From Chersky-840 sp963811775 (GTDB taxonomy: Bacteria; Actinomycetota; Acidimicrobiia; Acidimicrobiales; UBA8190): 64,000 nucleotides of DNA. Numbering within the stretch: the stretch's first letter is position 1; the number at the start of each line of letters is the position of its first letter. The position numbers and the translations under genes are program-made. The stretch is taken from contig CAWESO010000019.1 of NCBI GenBank assembly GCA_963811775.1, positions 124,001 to 188,000 of the forward strand, read 5' to 3'. This document shows, in pieces, positions 48,539 to 56,120 of this stretch. The notes under the pieces are model-generated. The model saw nothing but the letters and a program-made list of their open reading frames with translations, made no database searches and was not told the origin of the DNA.

Positions 48539-51444
48539 TGAGATTCGCCTCCAGGCCCAACCATGTAACACGACATCGGGGTATGGCAGTCCGAGGTGTC
48601 ACGACGTTGGGAGTCATCGGCCTGGTGCTGGGAGTTCCTCTTGCCATGATGGCAATTCACGCACTCCCACCTTTGGAACAGATTCGTAACATCGCAGGGC
48701 ACCCAGATGATCTGCGCCGGGTGTTCGACGAGCGCGTCAGTGATCAGACGATCACAGGGGTGGTGGCTGCCATCGCTTGGCTGGTGTGGGCGTGGTTCGT
48801 CGTCTGCGTCATTGCAGAATTGGTGGGACGTGTGCGTGGTCGTTCTCCTAGCAAGGTGCCCGGGAGCCGACACCTTCAATCACTCGTCGCAGGCCTTCTC
48901 GGCGCCTCACTCGCATTCGGTGTTTCCAGTCGGCAGGCATCGCCACTGAGACTGCGCGTCGCCGCTATGTCGGTGTCCACTCCATACACCGAACCTCCCA
49001 CCAAACTGCCGAAGCATCTGAAAAGGCCTGAGACACCGAATTTCGTCATGACCGACACCGAGACTCCTGAGCCGGCCGATTCGACGGCTCCGGTGTCCCC
49101 CGAGCGGATTTACGTGGTCAAGCCACGAGACACACTCTGGTCGATAGCCGAGGCGGAGCTTGGCTCCCCCTTGCAATGGCGGAGGATCGCAGAGGCTAAC
49201 TACGGCCGACGTCAGCCTGACGGTGGCGAGTTCACTGATGATCATTGGATTCGACCTGGTTGGCTTTTGGTCATTCCGGTGCCAGGCATCAGTCAGGTCG
49301 AAACGCCTCGGGCATTCCCCGTCGCAACCGTCGATCCGCCACCCGGTGGGGCGGCGCCGGTGGTCGATGGTTCCCCGGCACCGGCATATGCCACGAGCGG
49401 GCCCCCCTCAGAGTCCGTGACGTCATCTTCCGTGAAGAGCGTCCCAGATCCGTCGTCGGCGACAAACGGCCACAAAGAGACGGCCCCTTCCTCTTCGCCG
49501 GGTTCGTCAGCGCATCCTGGAAAGGTTGGAGTGCCAGGACCGCACATTCCGGTCACGCCGATCGGATACGGACTTCTCGGGGCAGGGGTCGTCTCGTTGC
49601 TCGACCGAATGCGCCGAGCCCAGCAGAGAAAACGACCCGCCGGACTCCGGATCGCCCTTCCCGACGGTGATCTGATCGAGTTGGAGCGTGGGTTGCGGAT
49701 CGCAGCTGATCCCGGAGCGGTCGACTGGGTCGACCTCAGCCTTCGACTTCTTGCCGTGGCGGTCCGGCGGAATCATCGGGACACGCCACTGGTCTCCGCC
49801 GTGTGCCTCCGTGAGGACGTTGTCGAGATCATGTTCGACCCCTCGAGCGAGCCATCCCTCCCGCCACCACCCTTCGAGCCTGGACCGCTGGTCTCGAGCT
49901 GGGTACTGGGGAAGACGGGTCAACGCATCGAGTCTTTGCGCAATGACCCAGAGGTAGTGGGAGTGGATGCCCCACTGCCATCGCTCGTCACCCTGGGTCG
50001 GAATGCGGTCGGGATCGTTCTGCTCAATATCGAGCGAGCGGGATCTGTGGCCGTCTCCGGGCCTGATGCCGACCTTCTGGTCGAGGCCATGGCGGTCGAG
50101 CTCGCCACGACCAAATGGGGCGATCAGATCGACCTGGTGCTCGTGGGGTTCGGCGGAGACATCTCAGGTCTCGAGCGTGTCAGTCACGCCGGATCACTCC
50201 AATCCGTTCGCACCAAGATGAAGCGGCGCACTCGCGAGCGTGCCGCATTGCTCACCCTCGCCCAGCGAACCACCAACAGTGATACCCGGTGGCAGGACGG
50301 GGGAGACGCCTGGGATGTCTGTGTCGTCGTCTGCACATCCAAGGTGTGCAGGGACGAGGCTTCAGCTCTCGAAGAGCTCATCGAGATCGCAGGGGACGGG
50401 TCGCTGGGCGTCGCTGTCATCTGTGGCGACGACGCCCAATCGGTACGGTGGCGCGTTCGAGCTGAAGACGGTCGAGTGTCCGTCGACGACTGGCGGATGG
50501 AATGGGCGTCCCTTGCTCGCCAGCCAGTTCCATCGAATCTCGTGACTCGTATCGCCGAGCTTGTTTCGGTTGCCGCCCAGACTGAGGGAGTCGTTCCTGA
50601 CGCTGAGGCCTGTGAACGACCGTCGCTCCAGGCGGCGGAATGGGAGCCGCCCGGGATGAGGCAGACCAACGTCGGCGGTCAGGACGCGGCAGGCACCATC
50701 GTGGATTCGGATCGTCCGAATGTGCTCGTGAGTGTTTTGGGCCAGGTGGCAATCACGGGAGCAGCTCGGCAGTTCTCCCGAGCGTGGGCCGTCGAGCTGG
50801 TTGTTTATCTGGCCCTTCACCCGGGCGGCGCAAGCAACGAGCAGTGGGCAACGGCCCTCTGGCCCGACAAGGTGATGGCTCCGGCGAGCCTCCACTCAAC
50901 AGCGTCGGCCGCGCGTCGGTGTCTCGGCACCTCCGATACCGGGGACGACCACCTCCCTCGATCACGAGGTCGGTTGGCACTGGGGCCTGGTGTTCAGACC
51001 GATTGGGACAGATTCGTGCAGCTGTCGCGGTCGCCGGCTGCCGAAGACTGGCGCCAAGCAATCCGACTGATCCGGGGCCGACCCTTCGAAGGGCTCCGCT
51101 CTCCCGACTGGGTCGTGCTCGAGGGCATCCAGGCTGCCGTCGAGGCCGGTGTCGTGGATTTGGCGCACCGCTATTGTCACCACTGCCTCGAGGTTCTCGA
51201 TGCAGCCGGCGCCGAGTGGGCTGCGCGTCAGGGGTTGCGTGTCAGCCCATATGACGAACGCCTCTATCGCGTTCTCATGAGCGCTTCGGACGTTGCCGGC
51301 AACCCTGCGGGAGTCGAATCCGTAATGGCCGAACTCGTCCATCTCGTCGCCGACGACATCGAGCCTTTCGATGCGGTGCATCCCGAAACGCTCGCTTTGT
51401 ACCGCACCCTTTCGCGACGCTCAGCCGTATCACGAAGCCGGTGA
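48538..51444 (+). CDS. LysM-BTAD membrane protein of the Tad locus
   Basis: A 968-aa protein. Two to three membrane helices lie in residues 15-135 (GVIGLVLGVPLAMMAIHAL; IAWLVWAWFVVCVIAELV). A LysM domain follows at ~187-245 (YVVKPRDTLWSIAEAELGS...WRRIAEANYG), then a Ser/Pro-rich linker and an unassigned middle part (~340-690). The C terminus (~725-968) is a winged helix plus BTAD repeat block like SARP regulators: VYLALHPGGASNEQWATALWP, ARQGLRVSPYDERLYRVLM. LysM-BTAD proteins recur beside actinobacterial Tad loci; function unknown, possibly linking wall state to pilus gene control. The start is ATG 48538, with GGAGG seven bases before. Confidence 0.82.
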   Translation: MRFASRPNHVTRHRGMAVRGVTTLGVIGLVLGVPLAMMAIHALPPLEQIRNIAGHPDDLRRVFDERVSDQTITGVVAAIAWLVWAWFVVCVIAELVGRVRGRSPSKVPGSRHLQSLVAGLLGASLAFGVSSRQASPLRLRVAAMSVSTPYTEPPTKLPKHLKRPETPNFVMTDTETPEPADSTAPVSPERIYVVKPRDTLWSIAEAELGSPLQWRRIAEANYGRRQPDGGEFTDDHWIRPGWLLVIPVPGISQVETPRAFPVATVDPPPGGAAPVVDGSPAPAYATSGPPSESVTSSSVKSVPDPSSATNGHKETAPSSSPGSSAHPGKVGVPGPHIPVTPIGYGLLGAGVVSLLDRMRRAQQRKRPAGLRIALPDGDLIELERGLRIAADPGAVDWVDLSLRLLAVAVRRNHRDTPLVSAVCLREDVVEIMFDPSSEPSLPPPPFEPGPLVSSWVLGKTGQRIESLRNDPEVVGVDAPLPSLVTLGRNAVGIVLLNIERAGSVAVSGPDADLLVEAMAVELATTKWGDQIDLVLVGFGGDISGLERVSHAGSLQSVRTKMKRRTRERAALLTLAQRTTNSDTRWQDGGDAWDVCVVVCTSKVCRDEASALEELIEIAGDGSLGVAVICGDDAQSVRWRVRAEDGRVSVDDWRMEWASLARQPVPSNLVTRIAELVSVAAQTEGVVPDAEACERPSLQAAEWEPPGMRQTNVGGQDAAGTIVDSDRPNVLVSVLGQVAITGAARQFSRAWAVELVVYLALHPGGASNEQWATALWPDKVMAPASLHSTASAARRCLGTSDTGDDHLPRSRGRLALGPGVQTDWDRFVQLSRSPAAEDWRQAIRLIRGRPFEGLRSPDWVVLEGIQAAVEAGVVDLAHRYCHHCLEVLDAAGAEWAARQGLRVSPYDERLYRVLMSASDVAGNPAGVESVMAELVHLVADDIEPFDAVHPETLALYRTLSRRSAVSRSR

Positions 51445-51624
51445 AGCATGGTGCGCTCATCTCGGCTATGGGGCGCAGGAAAACATCAGGGAGGCCGGGG
51501 AATCCGGGGAATGTCTCCGAGCAGGGCTCCGGTGAGCTTGCTGGAGAGGTCTTGTGCAAGGTCAATGCTCGAGCATGACGCTCGCCGCCAGAGGGTGAGC
51601 GACAGATGAGGAGAGCATGGACCG

Positions 51625-52056
51625 ATGAGCAATACGACGACGCTGTCAGGCAACCTGACCCGGGATCCGGAGATTCGATACACGCGGGACGGCCAGGCCA
51701 ATGCGACGTTCGGCTTGGCCGTCAACCGCCGGTGGCAACCACGGGGATCCGATGAATGGGAAGAAGCTACGTCGTTCTTCGACGTCGTTTGCTGGAGAGA
51801 TCTCGCCGAGAATGTCGCGCTCAGTTTGGTGAAAGGCAGTCGGGTTATCGTGACCGGTCGCCTCGAACAACAATCGTGGGAGACCGAGAACGGCGAACGC
51901 CGCAGTCGAGTGGAGGTGACAGCGGAGGAGGTCGGCCCGTCTCTTCGGTTCGCCACAGCAGAGATCTCTCGCAACGAGCGTCGCGGTCCTGAGCAAGCCG
52001 GGCAAGGGGGAAACTCCGGGGTGGGCGACTCCGAGGTTGTCGGCATCGACGCCTGA
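51625..52056 (+). CDS. ssb: Single-stranded DNA-binding protein, paralogue without acidic tail
   Basis: A 143-aa SSB with the OB fold: TTTLSGNLTRDPEIRYTRDGQANATFGLAVNRRW, FFDVVCWRDLAENVALSLVKGSRVIVTGRLEQQSW, RSRVEVTAEEVGPSLRFA. The C terminus ends GVGDSEVVGIDA and lacks the DDDxPF-type tip that housekeeping SSBs use to recruit partners. It is shorter than the usual ~165-180 aa and is not beside rpsF/rplI, so it is probably an accessory (SsbB-like) copy. The position 180 bp after the Tad locus suggests, weakly, a role with imported single-stranded DNA. GAGGAGAG lies 11-18 bases upstream. Confidence 0.9.
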   Translation: MSNTTTLSGNLTRDPEIRYTRDGQANATFGLAVNRRWQPRGSDEWEEATSFFDVVCWRDLAENVALSLVKGSRVIVTGRLEQQSWETENGERRSRVEVTAEEVGPSLRFATAEISRNERRGPEQAGQGGNSGVGDSEVVGIDA

Positions 52057-52066
52057 TCGACTCGAG

Positions 52067-52103
52067 CCGGACCGGTGACAGTCCGCGCCTGTCATCGGTC
52101 CGG
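52067..52103 (+). terminator. Strong hairpin after ssb
   Basis: CCGGACCGGTGACAG and CTGTCATCGGTCCGG form a 15-pair stem with a single mismatch around a seven-base loop, beginning 11 bp after the ssb stop. There is no T-tract, as is common for actinobacterial terminators. Confidence 0.65.
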
Positions 52104-52305
52104 TGAGTCGCGTGAATGGCGGGGACACGAAAGGTCCGAGATTCGGATCCCGGTTCCTCTGCTGCAATGCCGTTGACCACCTTGCGCGGGTGTGCTCTTG
52201 GCCGCGCCACAGGAACCTCGTGACGCTCGTGAATCCTTCGGTTGTCCATGTTCCGGAGATGCAGAAATAACGATGACTTTGTTGCCGGTGTCAAAAGGAG
52301 AACGA

Positions 52306-52467
52306 GTGCGTGTCTCGACCGCCGTGGTGCTCAACAAGCGTGAGGCATTCGAAGCTTGTGAGGCGTGTGCTGAAGCAGAACGGGCCCTTCTCCGCGCCGG
52401 GCGGGCCTCCGAAGCAGCTCGGATGGCGGCTCTCTTCGAACTCATCGAGGGCCGCCTGATGACATGA
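52306..52467 (+). CDS. Small acidic hypothetical protein
   Basis: A 53-aa protein beginning VRVSTAVVLNKREAFEA and ending ARMAALFELIEGRLMT, predicted to be mostly helical with heptad-like Ala/Leu spacing (EACAEAERALLRAGR), so a small coiled coil is possible. GTG 52306 has AAAAGGAG eight bases upstream; ATG 52273 (64 aa) has no such site. No known family recognised. It follows ssb by 250 bp and converges on msrB. Confidence 0.5.
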   Translation: MRVSTAVVLNKREAFEACEACAEAERALLRAGRASEAARMAALFELIEGRLMT

Positions 52468-52532
52468 GAACCCTGGGCGCCCCGCCGCGGACGTGGTTTG
52501 CGGCCGGTGGCGGCAGAAGGCGTCGGCTTTGC

Positions 52533-52952
52533 TTACCCCTCTGCACCAGGTTCGAACTCCAGAGACAGCGAGTTGATGCAGTACCGCTGTCCTGTGGGGG
52601 CGGGGCCGTCGGGGAAGACATGGCCGAGATGCCCACCACAGCGTGCGCAGGTGACCTCGGTCCGGCGCATGCCGCGGCTGCGATCCTCGTGCTCGTTGAT
52701 GACGCCATCGGCGACGGCCTTGGTGAAGCTCGGCCACCCTGATCCGGAGTCGAACTTGTCGTCGGAGCGGAACAGCTCGGCTCCGCAGGCGGCGCAGCGG
52801 AACAGCCCTGGGTCGTGTACGTCGAGGAGCGTGCCGGTCCATGCCGGCTCGGTGCCCTTCTCACGCAGCACGTGGAAGCGGTCGGGGTCGAGCTCGGCCT
52901 TCCACTCGTCCTCGGTCTTCACGATTTCGGGCTTCACGGTGTCAGAGCTCAT
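52533..52952 (-). CDS. msrB: Peptide-methionine (R)-S-oxide reductase MsrB
   Basis: A 139-aa MsrB that reduces methionine-R-sulfoxide in proteins. Zinc ligands are in CAACGAELF and CARCGGHLGHVF; FDSGSGWPSF is the substrate loop; the catalytic Cys is in RYCINSLSLEF near the end. ATG 52952 is preceded by GAAGGAGGG at good distance; a longer open frame upstream has no signal. Single gene, divergent from the FadE30-like gene. Confidence 0.95.
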   Translation of the reverse strand: MSSDTVKPEIVKTEDEWKAELDPDRFHVLREKGTEPAWTGTLLDVHDPGLFRCAACGAELFRSDDKFDSGSGWPSFTKAVADGVINEHEDRSRGMRRTEVTCARCGGHLGHVFPDGPAPTGQRYCINSLSLEFEPGAEG

Positions 52953-53183
52953 CGATCCCTCCTTCGGGGGTCGGGCGGACTTGGCGAGAACCTTCTGTAG
53001 TAATCCCATGCCCGGGTAACGCCGTCCCAGAGGGAACTGTTCCACGACCGCGCCAAGAATCCACATCGTCGACACGCGGCGCCCCGAAACACCCCGGGGC
53101 GGCCCCGGGAGGCCTCGGCCCCCTTTGCTAACGTCAGCCCGGAAACGCTCCTGGCCAGGGAGCATGGACCCGACACCCACCTC

Positions 53184-54404
53184 ATGGACCTCCACGACAG
53201 CCCCGAGGACGCCGCCTTCCGGGCCGAGGCGCGGGGCTGGCTCGAGGCCAACCTGACCGGCGATTTCGCCGGGGCCCGGGGCCTGGGCCGGGCCGGGCTC
53301 CAGCACGAGGGTCGCGACCTCCGCCTGGCGTGGGAGCGCAAGCTCGGCGCCGACGGGTGGACGTGCGTGGGTTGGCCCGTCGAGTACGGCGGGCGTGCTG
53401 CGCCCATGTCGCAACAAGTCATCTGGAACGAGGAGTACGTCCGGGCCGACGCCCCGGCCCGCGTCAACGTCATGGGGGAGGGCCTGCTCGGGCCCACCTT
53501 GATCGCCTACGGCACCGACGCGCAGAAGAAGCGCTTTCTCAACCCCATCCGATGGGGCACGGAGCTGTGGTGCCAGGGCTACTCCGAGCCCAACGCCGGC
53601 TCGGACCTCGCCAACGTGCAGACCAAAGCGGTGCGCGACGGCGACGAGTGGGTCATCACCGGCCAGAAGGTGTGGACCTCGTACGCCCAGTGGAGCGACT
53701 GGTGCTTCGTGGTGTGCCGCACCGACCCCGAGGCCCCGCGCCACCGGGGACTGTCGTACCTGCTCGTCCCCATGGACCAGCCCGGCATCGAGATCCGCCC
53801 CATCAGGCAGATGACGGGCACGTCGGAGTTCAACGAGGTGTTCTTCGACGGGGCCCGCACCGACGAGGACCTCGTGGTGGGTGAGGTCAACGACGGGTGG
53901 CGCGTCGCCCTCGCCACGTTGTCCTTCGAGCGAGGCGTGGGCCTGCTCGGTGAGATCGTCGGGTTCCGCAAGGAGCTCGACCATCTGCTCGAGCTGGCTG
54001 CCAAGCGCGGGTGCACCGCCGATGTGATCTACCGCCAGCGCCTGGCCGAGGTGTGGATCCGCCTGTACATCCTGCGGCTCAACACCTTGCGGTCGCTCAC
54101 CGGCGTCGACGGGCCTGTCGCCCCTCCGCAGGCGTCGATCTCGAAGCTGTTCTGGGCCACGTGGCACCGCGACCTCGGCGAACTGGCCATGGACGTCCTC
54201 GGCTCCGACGCCCTGGTGGCCGACGCGGCGCCGTACGAGCTCAGCGACCTGCAGCGAATCTTCCTGTTCAGCCGGGCCGACACCATCTATGGCGGGTCGA
54301 ACGAGATCCAGCGCAACATCATCGGTGAGCGCGTGCTCGGGCTCCCCCCCGAGCCCAAGGTCGCCGCAACCACTACCACCAAGAATGGAGCCCCGTCCCC
54401 GTGA
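53184..54404 (+). CDS. fadE30: Acyl-CoA dehydrogenase, FadE30-like (steroid ring C/D)
   Basis: A 406-aa flavin acyl-CoA dehydrogenase. GWTCVGWPVEYGGR, WCQGYSEPNAGSDLANVQTKA, GQKVWTSYAQWSDWCFVVCRT, IRQMTGTSEFNEVFFDGA and IYGGSNEIQRNIIGERVLGLP follow FadE30 (Rv3560c) as recalled. In mycobacteria this enzyme acts on the propionyl side chain of the ring C/D intermediate HIP-CoA or its hydroxy form. The gene overlaps an IpdF-like SDR by four bases, and a FadD3-like gene lies 0.9 kb beyond, the same trio as in the KstR2 regulon. ATG 53184 has no clear ribosome site. No KstR2-type box was found. Confidence 0.82.
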   Translation: MDLHDSPEDAAFRAEARGWLEANLTGDFAGARGLGRAGLQHEGRDLRLAWERKLGADGWTCVGWPVEYGGRAAPMSQQVIWNEEYVRADAPARVNVMGEGLLGPTLIAYGTDAQKKRFLNPIRWGTELWCQGYSEPNAGSDLANVQTKAVRDGDEWVITGQKVWTSYAQWSDWCFVVCRTDPEAPRHRGLSYLLVPMDQPGIEIRPIRQMTGTSEFNEVFFDGARTDEDLVVGEVNDGWRVALATLSFERGVGLLGEIVGFRKELDHLLELAAKRGCTADVIYRQRLAEVWIRLYILRLNTLRSLTGVDGPVAPPQASISKLFWATWHRDLGELAMDVLGSDALVADAAPYELSDLQRIFLFSRADTIYGGSNEIQRNIIGERVLGLPPEPKVAATTTTKNGAPSP

Positions 54405-55213
54405 CATCAGCCACGCCCGATCCGCCGGCCCCGGGCCCGGTCGCCCCCCGGCCCCCGTCGCCCCACGCCCTGCTCGAGGGGAAGGTCGTCGTCGTGACCG
54501 CCGCGGCGGGGACGGGAATCGGCTTCTCGGCGGCCAAACGGTGCGCCGAGGAAGGCGCGGTGGTCGTCGTCTCCGACGCCCACGAGCGGCGCCTCGGAGA
54601 GGCCGCCGACGCGCTGGCCGAGGTGACCGGGACGAGACCGTTGGCCGTGCCGTGCAACGTGACCGTCGAGGCCCAGGTGCAGCGTCTCTATGACACCGCC
54701 ATGGCCGAGCACGGTCGCATCGACGTCGCCATCAACAACGCCGGGCTCGGCGGCAACGCCCCCATCGTGGACATGACCGACGAGCAGTGGTCGACGGTCC
54801 TCGACATCACCCTCACCGGGACCTTCCGCTGCATGCGCGCCGAGCTGAGCCACATGTACGAGCAGGGGAGCGGCGTCGTCGTCAACAACTCATCGGTGCT
54901 CGGGTGGCGGGCCCAGGCCGACCAGGCGCACTACGCCGCGGCCAAGGCCGGCGTCATGGCGCTCACCCGCTGCGCCGCGGTGGAGGCGGCCGCGCACGGA
55001 GTCCGTGTGAACGCCGTGGCCCCCAGTCTGGCCCTGCACCCGTTCCTCAACCGGGTGTTCCCCGACGACGAGCTCGAGCGCCTGCGCCAGGCCGAGCTGT
55101 TCGGTCGGTCGGCCGAGACGTGGGAGGTCGCCAACGTCATGGTCTTCCTGGCCAGCGACTACTCGTCGTACATGAGCGGGGAGATCGTGTCGGTCTCGAG
55201 CCAGCACCCCTGA
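54401..55213 (+). CDS. ipdF: IpdF-like short-chain dehydrogenase (steroid ring C/D)
   Basis: A 270-aa SDR with KVVVVTAAAGTGIGFSAAK (NAD(P) loop), NNAGLGGNAPIVDMTDEQW, NNSSVLGWRAQADQAHYAAAKAGVM (Ser, Tyr, Lys) and FLASDYSSYMSGEIVSVSSQHP. The unusual TAAAGTGIG loop and the DYSSY-GE-VSVS-QHP ending closely resemble IpdF (Rv3559c), which oxidises the 5-hydroxyl of the hydroxylated HIC-CoA intermediate. GTG 54401 overlaps the FadE30-like stop (GTGA). Confidence 0.83.
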   Translation: MTSATPDPPAPGPVAPRPPSPHALLEGKVVVVTAAAGTGIGFSAAKRCAEEGAVVVVSDAHERRLGEAADALAEVTGTRPLAVPCNVTVEAQVQRLYDTAMAEHGRIDVAINNAGLGGNAPIVDMTDEQWSTVLDITLTGTFRCMRAELSHMYEQGSGVVVNNSSVLGWRAQADQAHYAAAKAGVMALTRCAAVEAAAHGVRVNAVAPSLALHPFLNRVFPDDELERLRQAELFGRSAETWEVANVMVFLASDYSSYMSGEIVSVSSQHP

Positions 55214-55320
55214 GCCCAACCCGAACCCCCGTCTTCACCGCGTCACGGCCGACGGCGCCCCGGGGGACGTGAATCGGGCCGCGAATCGGGGACGCGAAAC
55301 GCGGCACGCGCCCTGGGCGG

Positions 55321-55932
55321 TCAGGTGATGATGAACCCCGCCACCGTCGCGTAGCCGTTGTTGGTGACGACACTGATAGGGCCACTCGTGGCCCCGGGGG
55401 GGACGACGGCCCTGATCTTGGTGGAGGTGTTGGAGCTGATCACGGCCTTGAGGCCGTCGAAGGTGACGGCGACGGCGTGCTGCAAGCGCTTCCCCACGAT
55501 GATCACGGTTCCTCCGACGGGGCTCGAGAGCGGTCGGAATTTGGCGATCACGGGCGAGACGTGTCGCCGCCGGACGCGCCCGGTCTTGGTGACGACGAAT
55601 TTCGGCTCGGTCACGGTCGTCACCGACGGCGCCGTCGCACCGGCCGCCGTCGTCGTGGTCGAGGTGCCTTTGGACGTGACGCCCGGCACCGCGCCCCCTC
55701 CGGGCAGGGTGACGGCGCTCCCCGTATTGCCGGTGACCGACGACCCGTTGGTGTAGGTGCCGGGGATATAGCCCAGCGGCTTCTTGGCCTTCTTCGGCGT
55801 GACGGCCGGGTGGGCCGCGGTGGTCGTCGTCGTCTTCTTCACCGCGGCAGGCGAAGACGAGCACGCCGCGCCGAGGAGGGCCGTGCACACCATGACCGCC
55901 GCCAGCCGACAGGTACGGCGGCGGGTCACCAC
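55321..55932 (-). CDS. Secreted lipoprotein with IPT/TIG domain
   Basis: A 203-aa protein: basic start, hydrophobic segment and lipobox LLGAAC for lipid attachment at Cys24, then Thr/Pro/Lys-rich linkers (KKTTTTTAAHP; TSTTTTAAG) and a C-terminal TIG-like beta domain from ~130 (FRPLSSPVGGTVIIVGKRLQ-AVAVTFDGLKAVIS...VPPGATSGPISVVTNNG). Such domains bind partners at the cell surface. It sits, reversed, between ipdF- and fadD3-like genes and seems unrelated to them. GTG start at 55932 or 55929. Confidence 0.8.
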   Translation of the reverse strand: MVTRRRTCRLAAVMVCTALLGAACSSSPAAVKKTTTTTAAHPAVTPKKAKKPLGYIPGTYTNGSSVTGNTGSAVTLPGGGAVPGVTSKGTSTTTTAAGATAPSVTTVTEPKFVVTKTGRVRRRHVSPVIAKFRPLSSPVGGTVIIVGKRLQHAVAVTFDGLKAVISSNTSTKIRAVVPPGATSGPISVVTNNGYATVAGFIIT

Positions 55933-56120
55933 GCCTTCACCTGTGACCGAGCGACCGTCCGACGCGTCCCCACGACGCCATCAGCCTTGCCCTCACGACC
56001 CACGCAGCACACCCCCCACAACCCGTCCCTCCATTATCGCACCCCGGTCGTTCTTCGGCCCCCTCGGGTCGGCGTGACTCCCGTGGGGGACGGGCGACCC
56101 GGTTTCGGTAGCCTGACGGC

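Noticed and set aside
53033..53043. Palindrome GGAAC-T-GTTCC upstream of the FadE30-like gene as a KstR/KstR2 site
   Set aside because: Spacer is one base rather than two, so it fits neither the KstR nor the KstR2 pattern. Noted only as a possible operator of another regulator.
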